In this document: positions 14,516 to 26,876 of the stretch, piece by piece
Layout: each line of letters starts with the position of its first letter
How positions within the stretch are numbered: position 1 is the first letter of the stretch
Source of the DNA: Anniella stebbinsi
Lineage: Eukaryota; Chordata; Lepidosauria; Squamata; Anniellidae
Length of the DNA stretch: 64,000 nt
Assembly (NCBI GenBank): GCA_029215795.1
Contig: JARDYH010000007.1
Span: 101,261,263-101,325,262 of the forward strand
Direction: 5' to 3'
The notes under the pieces: generated by a model
Told to the model about the DNA's origin: nothing
Databases searched by the model: none
What the model saw: only the letters and a program-made list of their open reading frames with translations
Position numbers and translations under genes: made by a program

Positions 14516-15296
14516 TATGTGGCACTGGGAAAACAGTAAAATCCCCCCAAAATACCTTTTTTACCTAGCACACCACCTAAAATTAACCACTGGCTTTGGT
14601 AATATAAAAACAGTCATGTTTTTCTTTACTTCTGCTCACAACATCTGACCTAATTTTTGGAACTTTCTGTTCTTCCAATATCCTGTTTTTTTTTCTCCCT
14701 ATCCCCTGCAAAATTTCAGAAGGATAGTGCAGGGGCTTGCAAGTTATGATGAATGAAAAACAGATTAAGGCATATTGTCGCAGTTTGGTTGTCCTGAATA
14801 AAAGTAATGTCCAACAGTGGGTTTTGGATGTATTCCAGCTAAGTCTGCCAGGGCCTGGGGAAAAGCTGACAGGCTGGAGATTCCTCTTCCCTGCTTTATG
14901 GACTTAACACCTAGCCAGCTCGATGAAGAGGTTGGGAAAACCTGAAAGCTTGCTCACTGTTTGAGACATCTTGGTTAGTCTTTGCCTTCGAAGGAAGGTG
15001 AGGGACAATGTGGTGTGTGGTTGTTCAACACTCAATATGAAGCAAAAGCCTCCTTTATTGGGCGAATGAGGTTTGTTCTGCCTATAACGTGACTTCCTTC
15101 CTGCTGTCCTTTTGGCCCTTTAGGGTGTCTCCATTAACTCGTATCAGGATAGTTGCATATAAGCAGTGTATGTGTACCTCAAGGAACACTTGGCCAATTG
15201 AAAGATATCAGTGTTTAATATACAAAATCCACAGTAGGGCAGTCCTTCATTAACACTAACCAAGAGATTGAAGAGCAACAGCAAGCTGAAGCAGAA

Positions 15297-16013
15297 GTGG
15301 AGAATGCTGAGGTGAGGAAAGCCAATGAAGAGGAAACTCCTGAAAAAAGGGTGACAGTTAGAAGCAGAAGAACTAGAAGACCCTCTGCACCAGTGGAACC
15401 ATTAGAGTTATGCAACCGCTTCCAGCTACTGGAGGATGAGACTGGAGGACAGTCTGCAGAGGAAGAATTACAGGGGACCCCCTGCAATAGTGAGCAAGAG
15501 GCAGAAGGTCGGTTGACCAAGAAGAAGGGAAGGGTAGTCATTGTGGGGGGCTCCCTGCTGCATGGGATTGAAACCCAACTATGTCATGAAGTCCCATGGA
15601 TTCGCCAGGTATGCTGTCTCCCTGGAGCACAGATTGGAGAAGTTGCCAAAGCTCATCAAGCCCACTGACACATATCCTTTTCTTCTCATCCATGTGGAAA
15701 CAAATGATATAGCCAAGCAGAGCTATGAAGAAATTACATCAGACTTTGAAGCTCCAGGAAGGAAACTCAAGAACTTTGGGGCCCAGATAGTTTTCTCATC
15801 CATCGTCCCAGTTCTTGGAAGAGGATTAGAAAGGGAAAGAAAACCACTCCGAGTGAAAGATTGACTACGAAGGTGGTGCCAACATGAGGGATTCGAATTC
15901 TGGGACCACGGGCTATGCTACTTGGAAGATGGACTGCTGGTAAGGGACGGGTTGCACCTAACAAGGGCTGGGAAGAATGTGTTCGGCCACAGCATGAAGG
16001 CTTATGAACCATA
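15297..16013 (+). pseudogene. CR1 ORF1 (SGNH esterase-like), frameshifted
   Basis: An acidic/arginine-rich start (RSRRTRRPSAPVEPLEL CNRFQLL) is followed by VVIVGGSLLHGIE, where functional copies have GDSLLRG, so the catalytic serine motif is slightly altered. Then come VCCLPGAQI, and after a frameshift YPFLLIHVETND, LGRGLERER, and DGLLVRDGLHLTRAGKNVFG. These are blocks I and V-type motifs of the esterase found in CR1 ORF1. At least two frame changes are present. Confidence 0.85.
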
Positions 16014-16035
16014 ACAGAGAGAACAGCTCCAATAG

Positions 16036-17760
16036 TGATAGATCCGGACCCCAAATTATGCCAGAATGTGTCTTTTTCTGTATGTCTTTAGTTGCTGACT
16101 TCAAGACTTTCTCTCTATCCTCCTCTTCTCTGTTGGCTTCCTTGTATTTAGCCTATTTTCAATAAAGATTGCTTTCTTCCTCTGTACCTTCAACCTATCC
16201 CCCCTCCTCCATCTGTCTTCCCCCCTTTTTACTTGAAGAAAGTTGCCTGCTTTTATGACCTTGTGAGGGGAGCTTCAGCCTGCCTTCTTCCTTTGCTTAA
16301 TGTAAATACAGGCACCACAACCTCATTTGAAATGTAACAATTACGACGTAATGTAAAAGAGAAAAGTGCCAGCATGACCTCAGATGTAACTGGATTGTAA
16401 ATAAGCTGATTGTCTCTGTATTACCAAAACATGTAGATGTCAATGGGGTATCTCAAGGAGAGTGGGATGGCAGAGGTGAAGTCGCAACCTTAAACTGAAT
16501 TGCCCTGGCAGATGGAGGAAGGTGAATGTGATGGCCTTAAAGTTCTGGGAGGAAACTAGATACGCACCAAGCACCCTAAATTCCCCGAACAGGGCACAAA
16601 AATGCCAAATATTCTCAATAACATCAGACAGAAGGTGCCTTTGCCCCAAACCAGCCTTGGGGAATTCTGGGGAGTCAGGATCTGCTGTCAAGAGATGCTG
16701 TCAATCCATCAAAACAAAGCATTCCATTCCAGGACTGGACAAGAGCACCCAGTGTCTCCCTTGTTGCTATAAGCCCCAATGAGGAACCAAAGTTATAAAA
16801 GCCTGGTCTTCATTTGTCTCGGGGAGGGCGTGGCATTTTTTTTGGGGGGGGGGGATGGTTCCAGGTGCACCTGAGAACAAAACCTCCATCCAAATTTTTT
16901 CAGCTCTGGCTTTTTCTCTGGCCAAGAGGAGAGCCCTCTCAAAATCCGTGAGTATGTTGTGGGTGAATTTCGGGAGTGGGATTCATCGCCCAGAGGGAAG
17001 GTAAAGAGCAGCTGCTTTGCCTCTGTCATACTGCAGAAATTATTATGCTGAGCTACACATCCAGCTGAGGGGTGAGGGTAAGTGCATCCTTCCTGCCTCC
17101 GTCTGGGCTGGATCCAAAAGATATCGTCCCGAGACTTAGCTGGCAGAGACTGGGTACTCCAACAGAGACAGCTGGATAAATCAGTGCCACGGAAACTGGG
17201 AGCAAACATCTCCTTAGGAGCTGCACTACCAACTGAGGGGCGAGAAAAAAGTTCTTTCCTTCTTGCATGCATTTCTTCTTGCTCACTGAAAGCAAGAAGT
17301 GATCCAGGAGACTTTGCTGTCAAGACTCAGGAGGTTGAATTGGTGCAACTCAATGGGGTTGTGCTACTGATCGGAAGGAGGGTTAGAGGAGTGGTTTTGG
17401 TGTGAATCTCTTCTTGCCCATTGAAAGCAAGCTGGCAATACCAGAGCGCTCTCTTCTCCACTTCTTGATCGGCTGGGCTTGCACAATTCCAAAGTGTTTC
17501 TGCCCTCATAGAGTTTGTGTAACTTTGTGAGTTGTCTGTAACTAAGGATTTTATCCAGAGGAGGTGTGAGACTCTCACTTGCGCTTGCTTTTCTTGTATT
17601 GTTATGTTCATTGCTACTCCCCTTTCCCCAATTCCCCTCAATAAATCCTTTTGCTTGCTTCACAAACTGGTTGCGTTTCCTGTCTCCCTCTCATAAGATC
17701 CAAGCTGTGTCAGCCTGACCAACTGAACAGCTCAGGGGTTATTCAAATCCCTTTTTCTCA
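16036..17760. mobile_element. Solo LTR inserted in CR1
   Basis: The insert begins TGATAGATCC and ends CTTTTTCTCA, and the CR1 sequence on either side reads continuously (CTCCAATAG / ATAGTGCC) when it is removed. The duplicated flank is ATAG (16032-16035 and 17761-17764). A TATAAAA lies at about 16793 and AATAAA at about 17640, the latter 120 bp before the right end, as in an R-U5 end. The length of 1.7 kb is long for an LTR. No internal genes are seen. Another AATAAA occurs near 16160. Confidence 0.6.
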
Positions 17761-17799
17761 ATAGTGCCTAAAAATAGTGTTCAGAACAATGTAGGAAAG

Positions 17800-20495
17800 A
17801 AGCCAGACTATAAAGTACATCGTCTTTGATGTCTATATACCAATGCCCAGAGTATGGGGACTCTTAATACATGAAGGCAAATACGACTTCATAGGTATAA
17901 GTGAAACTTGGTGGGATGACTCCCATGACTGGAATATAGCAACTGAAGGCTATAATACTTATTCCTGCACAGAAATAAAAGAGGGTGAATCTGGGAGCCC
18001 CATCGAGAGTATCTGGATTAAAATAAATGGGGCAAGGAATAAAAGGAACATGATAGTCAGAGTCTACTACCGACTACCCAATCAAGCAGAAGACGAGGAT
18101 GAAACTTTTGAATAGCGAACTGCCAGTGTTTCAAGGAAATCCGATGTAGTAGTAATGGGGGACTTCAATTACCCCGATATCTTTTGGGAGACAAATTCCG
18201 CCAAAAGTGGCCCCTCCAAGAAATTCCTGACATGTGTGGCTGATAACTTTCTCCTACAGAAAGTAGAGGAAGGAACTAGAGGATTGGCTATCCTTGACTA
18301 GATACTGACCAATAGGGAGGACTTAGTCGATAATGTGGCAGTTACGGGAACTCTGGGGGAAAGTGACCACGTCATACTTGAGTTCTTGATTTTAAAGGAA
18401 GCAAAAGTGAAGTGTAGCCATACACGTACTCTGGGTTTCAGGAAAGCCGATTTTAATAAACTCAGAACTAGGATAAGAAAGGTCCCATGGCAAGTGACCC
18501 TAATGCAAAAAAAGTCCAAGATGGGTGGGAGTTTTTAAAAAAGGAATTTTTAAAGGCACAATTACAAACAATTCCAACTAGGAAAAAGGATAGAAGACAA
18601 CAGAAGAAACCAATGTGGCTCCACAAAAAGCTTAGAGATGACCTGAAAACAAAAAAAGGATACATATAGGAAGTGGAAGGAAGACCAGGCTACAAAAGAA
18701 ACGTACAAACAGGTAGCACAGAAGTGCCAAAATGGCATCAGGAAGGCTAAAGCTGAGAAGGAACTGAGGCTAGCGAGGAATGCTAAAAGCAATAAAAAGG
18801 CTTTCTTCACATACGTGAATAGTAAAAGACAGAGGAAAGAAATGCTGGTTCAACTGCTTCATGAGGATGGCAAATTGTTAACAGATGACAAGGAAAAGGC
18901 CAAAGTGCTCAATTCCTACTTTGGCTCATCTTCTCCCATAACCAGGTCTATGATCTCTCTGGCAAAAAAGAAGTACAAGCTGTCGGGGCAGGATTGCAGT
19001 TTGAGATTGATAAACAAATGGTCAAGGAACACCTAATTTCTTTGAACGAGTTCAAATCTCCAGGGCCCAATGAACTGCATCCTAGAGTAATAAAGGAGCT
19101 GGCACAAGAACTCTCAGAACCACTGTCTATCATCTTTGCGAAATCATGGAATATGGGTGAAGTGCCGGATGACTGGAGGAGGGCTAATGTTGTCCCTATC
19201 TTCAAAAAGGGCAAAAAGGAGGAACCTGGGAACTACAGACCAGTCAGTCTGACATCCATCCCTGGGAAAATTTTGGAACAGATTACAAAGAAGTCAATCT
19301 GTAAACATCTTGAAAACAATGCAGTGATTACTAGAAGCTAACATGGATTTGTCAAGAACAAATCCTGTCAGATTAATGTGATCTTATTTTTTGATTGGGG
19401 AACCTCCCTTGTGGACTGTGGGAATGCTGTGAACATAATATATCTTGACTTCAGCAAAGCCTCTGACAAAGTACCACATGACATTCTGATCAGCTAGCAA
19501 GCTAAAAGTGGGCTAGATAGAAACAACTATTAGGTGGATCCACAGATGGCTACAGAATCAGACTCAAAGAATGCTTATCAATAGTGCCTTCTCAAACTGG
19601 GGGGAGGTAATGAGTGGGGTACTGCAAGGCTCAGTCCTGGGCCCAGTGCTCTTCAACATTTTTATTAATGATTTGGATGAGGGGGGATGCTGATCAAATT
19701 TACAGACGACAAAAAATTGGGTGGGATAGCTAATATCCTGGAAGGCAGAAACAAACTTCAAAGTGATCTTGATAAGCTGGAGAGCTGGGCTGAAAACAAC
19801 AGAATGAAATTTATTAGGGATAAATGCCAAGTTCTACACCTAGGAAAAAGAAACCAAATGCACAGTTACAAGATTAGGGATACATGGCTCAGCAATACGA
19901 CAAGCGAGAAGAATTCTGGAATTGTTATAGACCAGAAGCTGAATATGAGCCAACAGTGTGATGTGGCTGCCAAAAAAGCAAATGCTATTTTGGGCTGCAT
20001 TAATAGAAGTATAGCTTCCAAATCGCTCGAGGTACTGGTTCCCCTCTATTCGGCACTGGTTAGGCCCCATCTTGAGTATTGCATCCAGTTCTGGGCACCA
20101 CACTTCAAGAAGGATGCAGACAAGCTGGAGCGTGTTCAGAGGAGGGCAACAAGGATGATTAGGGGTCTGGACACAAAGCCCTATGAGGAGAGATTGAAAG
20201 AACTAGGCATGTTTAGCCTGAAGAAGAGAAGATTGAGAGGAGACATGGTAGCACTCTTCAAATACTTGAAAGGTCAATCAGAGGAGGGCCAGGATCTCGA
20301 TCATCCCAGGGTGCAGAATGCGGAATAATGGGCTCAAGTTACAGGAAGCCAGATTCCGGCTGGACATCAGGAAAAACTTCTTGACTGTTAGAGCAATACA
20401 ACAATGGAACCAATTACCTAGGGAGGTGGTGGGCTCTCCTATACTACCCGCATTCAAGAGGCAGCTGGACAACCATCTGTCAGGGATGCTTTAAG
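17800..20495 (+). pseudogene. CR1 ORF2 (endonuclease-RT), multiply broken
   Basis: The endonuclease region shows FIGISETWWDDSHDWNIATEGY, DFNYPDI and SDHVILEF. The RT region shows GPNELHPRVIKEL, NVVPIFKKGKKEEPGNYRPVSLTS, YLDFSKASDKV, then a C-terminal block (YSALVRPHLEYCIQFWAP, QRRATRMIRGL, YEERLKELGMFSLKKRRLRGDM). It ends with FLTVRAIQQWNQLP. The order matches CR1 ORF2. Stops such as the one after ITRS and frame changes around 19340-19690 inactivate it; the catalytic-motif region (FTDD) is at about 19697. Confidence 0.92.
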
Positions 20496-20584
20496 GTAGA
20501 TTCCTGCATTGAGCAGGGGTTGGACTTGATGGCCTTATAAGCCCCTTCCAACTCGACTATTCTATGATTCTATGATTTTTATCC

Positions 20585-21650
20585 CCCTCTCATAATACTA
20601 GAACCTGGAATCATCCCATGAAGCTAATTGGTGGGAGATTCAGGACAGAAAAAATGAAGTACTTCATTACACAGTGCATTGTGAAGAAAGGGGGCAGAAA
20701 GGCTACAGTCTGGCTGGACTAGCCAGCGTTGGCCTACCTTGCAGGACTGGGGCCTTGGAATGGGAGGGGGAAAATTTCAAGCTGCTGGTTCCCAACACCC
20801 ACACCTGGCCCTCTCACTCTTATCTTGGGAGGCCGGAGCTTCAAGGTCAGAGTTAATTGGAAGTGAGCTGCAAGAGCTTCAGCTGTGGGTAACAGCCGTT
20901 CGCAGGGAGGGGGCTGGTGGCGTGAGCGGGATGGTCGAGGATTGGTTTCAGCTCATCACGGTACCAGTTAACCCAAAAAGGGATAAAGGGAATACCCACT
21001 GGGTGGAAGCCATCTTCTCCTGAACCGGTGTGTGGAAGGAGGGATCCCTACTCAGCAAGGTGATGCTGGGGAATAGATATATTGCTTTCAGGTCTGGCAC
21101 ATTCCAGGGAAAGACGTCACCTTTGGATGTGATTTAGAGTGGGTTTTATTGTTTTATTGCAACTAACTTCTACCTCAAACCTCACCCTAACTCCCCCACT
21201 CACTCCCCACTATCCCTCCCTTTCTTTCCTGGCTTGTCCTTAACTTGTGTAGTTATTTCTAACGGCTGGCTTGGGGCTACTTGGCCTTGGCATAGGGAAG
21301 TGGGCTTGGGGGGAACTCGGCTAAAGAGTTCTGCACTTACCTGGAAGGAAAGGGGTCTCTTTCTTTCACAGTGATGGCCACCAATTTGGATTGCTTTAAA
21401 AAGGGATTTGATAAATTCATGGAGGAGAAGGCTATCAATGGTTACCAGTCCTGATGGCTATGTGCTACCTCCAGAATCCAAGGCAGTAAGCCTATATGCA
21501 CCAGTTGCTGGGGAACACGGGTGGGAGGGTGCTGTTGTACCATGTCCTGCTTGTGAGTCCCTAGTCAATTGCTGGTTGGCCACTGTGTGAACAGAATGCT
21601 GGACTAGATGGACCCCTGTTCTGATCTGGCATTGCTCTTGTCTTCTTAGG
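20585..21650 (+). mobile_element. Second CR1 3' fragment, split by an LTR-like insert
   Basis: The left piece (20585-20680) encodes NHPMKLIGG..RTEKMKYFITQ, a CR1 C-terminal block. The right piece (21371-21650) has GTGATGGCCACCAATTTGG, GGCTATCAATGGTTACCAG, GTTGGCCACTGTGTGAACAG and GGACTAGATGGACCCCTG, the familiar 3' end of a CR1 subfamily. About 35 bases expected at the join are absent. Confidence 0.75.
20680..21370. mobile_element. Probable solo LTR inside the second CR1
   Basis: The 691-bp insert starts TGTGAAGAAAG and ends CTTTCTTTCACA, so the ends form a short inverted repeat of TG...CA type. The flanks (TGCAT / GTGAT) are not identical, so no target duplication is proven. No coding sequence is inside. 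Confidence 0.5.
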
Positions 21651-21839
21651 CATTAATCAGTTCCTTTAACTATGGCGTCAGTCTCATCTTGGCCGATTTA
21701 ATCAATGAAGAACACAAAAGTTGAGTACACAGGTAGTGGCCCTCACCACTCCAGAAACCCTTTCCATATCCTCAAGCTCTACAAGCTATTCTTCCACCAG
21801 GGTTCCAATTCAGATCACCCCCACTGTTATGTATTTATT

Positions 21840-22295
21840 TTAAAATGTTCACGCAATTGCTGACTATATTGGTATATTTTATGGGGTTGGGTTGGTCTAA
21901 ATGACCTTTCAAGGTCCCTCCCAAACTTGTGAGTCTGTGTTTGTGAAAAGAGGCAGCCAGAATGGGTCAACTTGGTTGGTCAAGTTTAGCAGAGTCTCTA
22001 CTGTTAAGGGGATTGAGTGGTGAGTGTCATTTGAGATGGCTGTGCTTTTGAATGCCCTGTGGAGATCCATCAGGCTCCCTCTCTGGCCCTTTCCCCCTCC
22101 AACTCCAAAACATCTCTTTAAATGTATTTTTAATACTAAAAGTTGTATTGCTATACTAAATTGTATTATGTTTTAGTGGGTGTGGGAGTTGCTTTTAGCT
22201 ATAACTTTTATGTTTTGTATTTCTTGTGAAGCTGCTGTGAGTGCCTTATGGGTAGAAGAGTGGATTAAAAATAAATTGCCTACTTACTTGCCATT
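21840..22295 (+). repeat. Retroposon 3' tail fragment
   Basis: The end GTGAAGCTGCTGTGAGTGCC TTATGGGTAGAAGAGTGGAT then AAAAATAAATT resembles the 3' tail shared by several squamate retroposons. No coding part is seen, and its 5' limit is uncertain. Confidence 0.4.
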
Positions 22296-22299
22296 GATC

Positions 22300-23132
22300 T
22301 ACGTTGCCTTTTCCAAGTGATACTGAGAAAGGCAACAACAATAAAAGTGTAAGAATTTCAGTTCACCAGCTTCTGATCAAAGGGACACAAAAAAAGGATG
22401 CCTGTCAGAAGCTTATTAGAAAAGTTTCTCTTCCCAGCTGTTCCCAGCTGCCATCATTAAAGAATCCCTCAGAATTCTTTCGACAGAATGAGGGCTCCAC
22501 CACCCCTTATGTACTGGGGAAAATAATAACACCAATGCTCTCATCAGCCTGCCTCGGCTTTATAGGAACTTCTACATCTGGCTCAAAAAGCATGAACTCT
22601 TTCAAATCTATGAGCTTTAACATTAAAACAGAATTTGTCATTAGCTGGGCAGGATGTTAGATAAAAGCAGAAGTGCTGCGAGGGTCTTGAGGGAAAATTT
22701 CTTTCTCATGCATGGTTGGGTGGGGGCAGTGGCGGGGGGGTGGATGGTCTTCTGTTTTCTGGCATCTAGCATCTCCAAGAGCTAATTTATACCTGGTATT
22801 TTTCTTACATGAGATAATCCCAAATTTCAGGGATTTCTGTGTAGGAAGAAAAAGTATTGGTTGCAATATTAGTCTTTGCTTTGTCACAAGTACACAGGAC
22901 TCAAACACAGATAAATGGACCAGACTATTCCTTGATCTATATAACTCGGTGTACTTCTGCTTTCATGCCTGAGAAATGCAAGGTGTTTTCTGGGTTGAAA
23001 AAGTAAACAAGGCTGCAATCCTATAACTATTTACCTGGGAGTAAGCTCCATTGAACTCAATGAACTCAGTGGGACTCACTTCTGAGTAGACACACACAGA
23101 CACAGTTTTTTGAGGGGATGTAAGACACATAC
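22300..23132. other. Intron between SPAG17 exons k and l, upper part
   Basis: It contains a foldback repeat unit of the TGCAATCCTA type at 23011-23097. The rest is not recognised. Confidence 0.5.
23011..23097. repeat. Short foldback repeat unit
   Basis: GGCTGCAATCCTATAACTAT, GGGAGTAAGCTCCATTGAAC and AACTCAGTGGGACTCACTTC form the self-complementary pattern seen in many lizard repeats of this type. The far end is degraded. Confidence 0.6.
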
Positions 23133-23323
23133 TTTTAGATTTCCTTGAGGCAGCAGTTTTTTTGCTAGAAGGCGGGCTCTTGACTTCAGCAGGTGGTTTG
23201 TCTGCCATCTCTTTAGCTAACCTAAGTACTTCCAATTCCTTAGCCATTTTTTCTTCCTGATATTTGGCTTCTTCTATTATTATCCATTCATCGATGGAAC
23301 TGGCTATCAATTCCAGATAATTC
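23133..23323 (-). CDS. SPAG17: SPAG17 exon k
   Basis: The exon is 191 nt. The peptide starts NYLELIASSIDEWIIIEEAKYQEEKM, matching [26 protein letters not shown] in mammals, then becomes a lysine/alanine-rich linker (KELEVLRLAKEM...SSKKTAASRKSK). The acceptor is CCCCTCAG|G and the donor is CTAAAA|GTATGT. The single trailing A joins GT of exon l to give Ser. Confidence 0.95.
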
Positions 23324-24279
23324 CTGAGGGGAAAAGATTTCTGCTTTTATCAACAAGAACACAGATTGATAAAGAACCTTTTCTTTCTCATAGCCTAATA
23401 AAAATGTTGAATATTTTGATATGTGTAATTTTGTATCGCAAAATATTTCTGCATCATTAACTCTGTAAAGTATATTAAAAGCAAAAGGGATGCAAATTTG
23501 CCCAAATAACTGGCAGTGGCTGATGAAATGCTTTAATATTAAGAACTGCTGGCTGCTATGGGGTGACAGAAGTAAAAGAGGAACTCTCATGCTCATTAAC
23601 TGGTTGGAGGCAGCAGTGGGAACAGGGATATTTTATGTAAGCGCACTCCAAGCACAAATGCACATATCATCGATGTTTTGCATGTGCAGAACACTCGCGG
23701 ACACACGGCGCGCCCACCGCAGCCTCGACTACGGCTTCCCCCTTCACCTGCCAATCCAAGGGCCCACAAGCCTCACCTGGAGCAGGAGACAGTGTGAAGG
23801 CAGTGACAGAGGATGCTGCTGCTTGTCCTTTATGTGGAACACAGTTGTGTCCACCACCCCAACACTGGGCTATGGGCCTAGGCTTCTGCTGTTGCTGCCA
23901 TCAGGGCACAGAGACTCTGGAGGAGCGCTTGGTATAGGAGGAAGGCTTTGAGGGACTACAAGGATCGTGGCTATTTGGAGCGCTTCTTTTTCTCCTCTTT
24001 GAAAAATAAGTCTTTTTTGCTCTTAGCCTCCACTAGGACAGCTCTCAGAGGATCCTGAAACAATTTCTGGCTGTTGAATGGACGCTAGTTAGGTTTATAT
24101 TAGCACTGGTCCCCTTAGTTGCATAAGTGGAGGTTTTCTCCTGGAAACTACATTGAGAACCACAGATCTTGCTTAGAGCGAGAGTGCTCAAAGAGGCAGC
24201 TGCTAGTAATGCTATAGGGAGAGAGACCTTCTTTAGTGTGCCCTTGGTTTCGTGTCCTTGCCATCCTGGGCTAGGATCT

Positions 24280-24870
24280 CACTGATCTAAATAGAGACAG
24301 TCATGGTAATAAAATGAGGCTGTGAACAATGCTCTAAGAGTCATGGCAGAAGCATCAAGGTCCAGTCCATGTTGGTCTTTCAGTAGCTCATCAGAATCCA
24401 AAGGAAGTAATGAGGGGGGAGAGCAATCCTGTGGCCCCCGGGCAGAGTCTGGGGGCCATAGGATAGTTTGGATTCCTAGATCTGAGTGCTCCAACCTTGG
24501 ACCCTGGAATCCAAGCTCTCCACCCCCTCCTCCTCCCCACTAGCACAAAGGCAACCTCAGAGGGAAGGGGAAGGGGGCATGTTGGTGGGCTGGGAGGGGA
24601 CAGTTTCCACCATGTCCCAGGACTCCCCAGCCTCCTTTACTCCCCCTCCCCGATGCCTCAGCTAGATGGGCAAAAAAGCTCAACTGCAAAGCAGAGCCTT
24701 CCGAGTTCAGAGGTTTATGAGTATCAAGGGTGGACCCTTGTGCCCTTACATATCATAGCTGCTACAGGAGCATCCACTTTGGGGATGGCCAAGACTTGCA
24801 TGAATTTCTTCCAGTCACAGAACTTGTTACAAATGGAGTAATATGGCTTATGCTGGTTTCAGCCATTGCT
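24280..24870 (-). pseudogene. Relic DIRS-like gag
   Basis: On the minus strand 24860-24690 reads WKKFMQVLAIPKVDAPVAAM, and 24494-24290 reads DSDELLKDQHGLDLDASAMTLRALFTA. A VDAPVA block followed by a D..LLKK...DASAMTLRA block is familiar from the Gag of vertebrate DIRS-like elements. Stops interrupt the frame. It belongs to a different family from the complete DIRS at 44-50 kb. Confidence 0.45.
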
Positions 24871-25634
24871 TATGGAGAATTTCATCAATGTGAACTGGGA
24901 AAGGTAGAGGAGGCAGAAGGTGGGACGACCGAAAAGGTGGAGGTGACTGCATTGGGTTTAGATGATTTTAGTCTAGGAACATGGCTGTGTTCATCTGTAG
25001 AATCAAACTGTAGGATTTTGACCGACCTGGCTAAGCAATCTAGGTAAAGAGACGGATAAAGGGAGACCATTACAGGTAGGGGTGCACACCCCCAGATGGA
25101 TAGTCAGACATAGTGCATGAATCAAGCCTTAGAACAATATCTGCATTGCTACGGAACATGCCAGAATGATATATGGGTCATACTACTGCCATTCACCAAA
25201 TTTGCTTATAGTAACTCTGTTTATTCCTCCATACTATACACCTTCTTGTTTTGCTAACTTTGACTTTCATCCTCACTATTTTCCTGACTCTTGCCTACCT
25301 GAAGACACACCTGTAGTAAGCAAACTGCGGGACAAACTACAAGCTGTACGAAATGATCTCAAAGGCTCAGAAAAGGCTTGGTTTGGATCAGTCTACGTAA
25401 AGACCTTCCGAAAGTAGTGACTTTCTCTTTCTCTTGAAGGGATCAACTGTTTTGCTTGGTTAGCTAAATTACGTCTTTGGGCAAGACGCTTTGTACTTTT
25501 AAACTCCCTTCAGCTGAGGGAAGGGGTCAATTGCCTAAATAAAGGTTGATTGTTTTCCTAAGAGACCTCTTTATTGACTTCACTGAATGCAAGGGGATAG
25601 GGAGTCATGACGGTATTGCTTGAAGATTCTTTTA

Positions 25635-25817
<183 letters not shown>

Positions 25818-26376
25818 TCAACATTTGTTAAAAGCCTGGCTGTAAAGATGATGGGGAAAAAGACAGTGGATACCATAGTTTTTGAGAGAGTTTTAATAGA
25901 TAAGGAGGGTAAACAGGCACAGATGCCCCTTCTCACCTCTTCAGTTTGCACGTTCAACAGAATAACTTACCTGTATAGGACAGTGTAAACATATCCTTTA
26001 ATTAAGCTAAATGAGATTCAGTATAAAGTATCTGACCAACTTGTCTAACTCAACAGAAATAATTTAATATTACATTAAGGACTATAACAAAACCTTGGGA
26101 AACAAATTTAATTTCGGAGCAAATGAGTTACTGACTTTAATGGAGTTCTAAAAGGTTTTCATGCAGTTGTGCTGGATGACAGTTATGTTTAATGGTGAGG
26201 ACACTGTGGAACATGAAATTCAAGTCTTCTCTCCATTCGTTTGCAATCTCCAAAATGAAAAAAAATAGGCATATTGTATGTAAATCTATGCTGAGAACAG
26301 AAATTCATTGTGGTATGACTTACTTGCAGTATTGGACACTATAGTTTAACAAATATTTTCCAGTATACCATATTTT

Positions 26377-26876
26377 GACTGGGTTTGGACAACATGATAA
26401 CCAACTGTGGATTAAATAGTCAATGGTGGGTTAAATAGCCAATGGTTGTTTATTGAGTCATCTGCTGGGTCTTTTTCACACCACAGCTGGTTATTCGGCC
26501 GAAATAACCAATGCTAATAACCAATGCTGTGCAGAGTTGATTATCTGAAGAACCATTGGTTATTGTGTCATCTGTCAGGCACTGTTGACTATTTCATCGC
26601 ACACAGTTGGTTATTTTCGCCAACTACAGAGTCCCCTGGCAAGAGTGACCAGCCAGCAGAACTCACAATGGCTGATGAGATACCAGCGGGAGGACTAAGG
26701 CGGGGAGAGAGGGTGGGGATGTGTCAATCAAACATACGATTGACTAATAGTTAACTCCACACTGCCTTAGTCCACACCACAGTTGATTATAATCATGCCA
26801 AGTGGGCAGTACCCCCTCAATAATCAACTACAGAGTTGAATATTAACCCACCATTGACTATTGTCCGAACGCAGCC
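26377..26876. mobile_element. MITE of 500 bp with GTTYGGACAA ends
   Basis: The left end GACTGGGTTTGGACAA and the reversed right end GGCTGCGTTCGGACAA match at 13 of 16 positions. TAGTCAATGGTGGGTTAA follows in both arms. The interior is rich in GGTTAT/ATAACC words and has no coding frame. No clear target duplication. It is likely a hAT-type non-autonomous element. Confidence 0.7.

Larger units (their letters stand above)
15270..20577 (+). mobile_element. CR1 LINE, nearly full length, degenerate, split by an LTR
   Basis: ORF1 with an esterase-like domain, ORF2 with endonuclease and reverse transcriptase, and a 3' end with GATGGCCTTATAAGCCCCTTCC followed by ATTCTATGATTCTATG repeats are all in one orientation. 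This order and the octamer-repeat tail identify CR1. Many stops and frameshifts show it is long dead. A solo LTR (16036-17760) is inserted between the ORFs. The element lies antisense in the SPAG17 intron between exons k and l. Confidence 0.93.

Noticed and set aside
25300..25417. Plus-strand frame CLPEDTPVVSKLRDKLQAVRN, considered as a retroviral envelope remnant
   Set aside because: The resemblance is short and no other envelope or LTR features lie around it.
26161..26280. Minus-strand words (RMERRLEF) first considered as the SPAG17 exon before exon k
   Set aside because: The true exon with full conserved sequence was found at 25636-25790.
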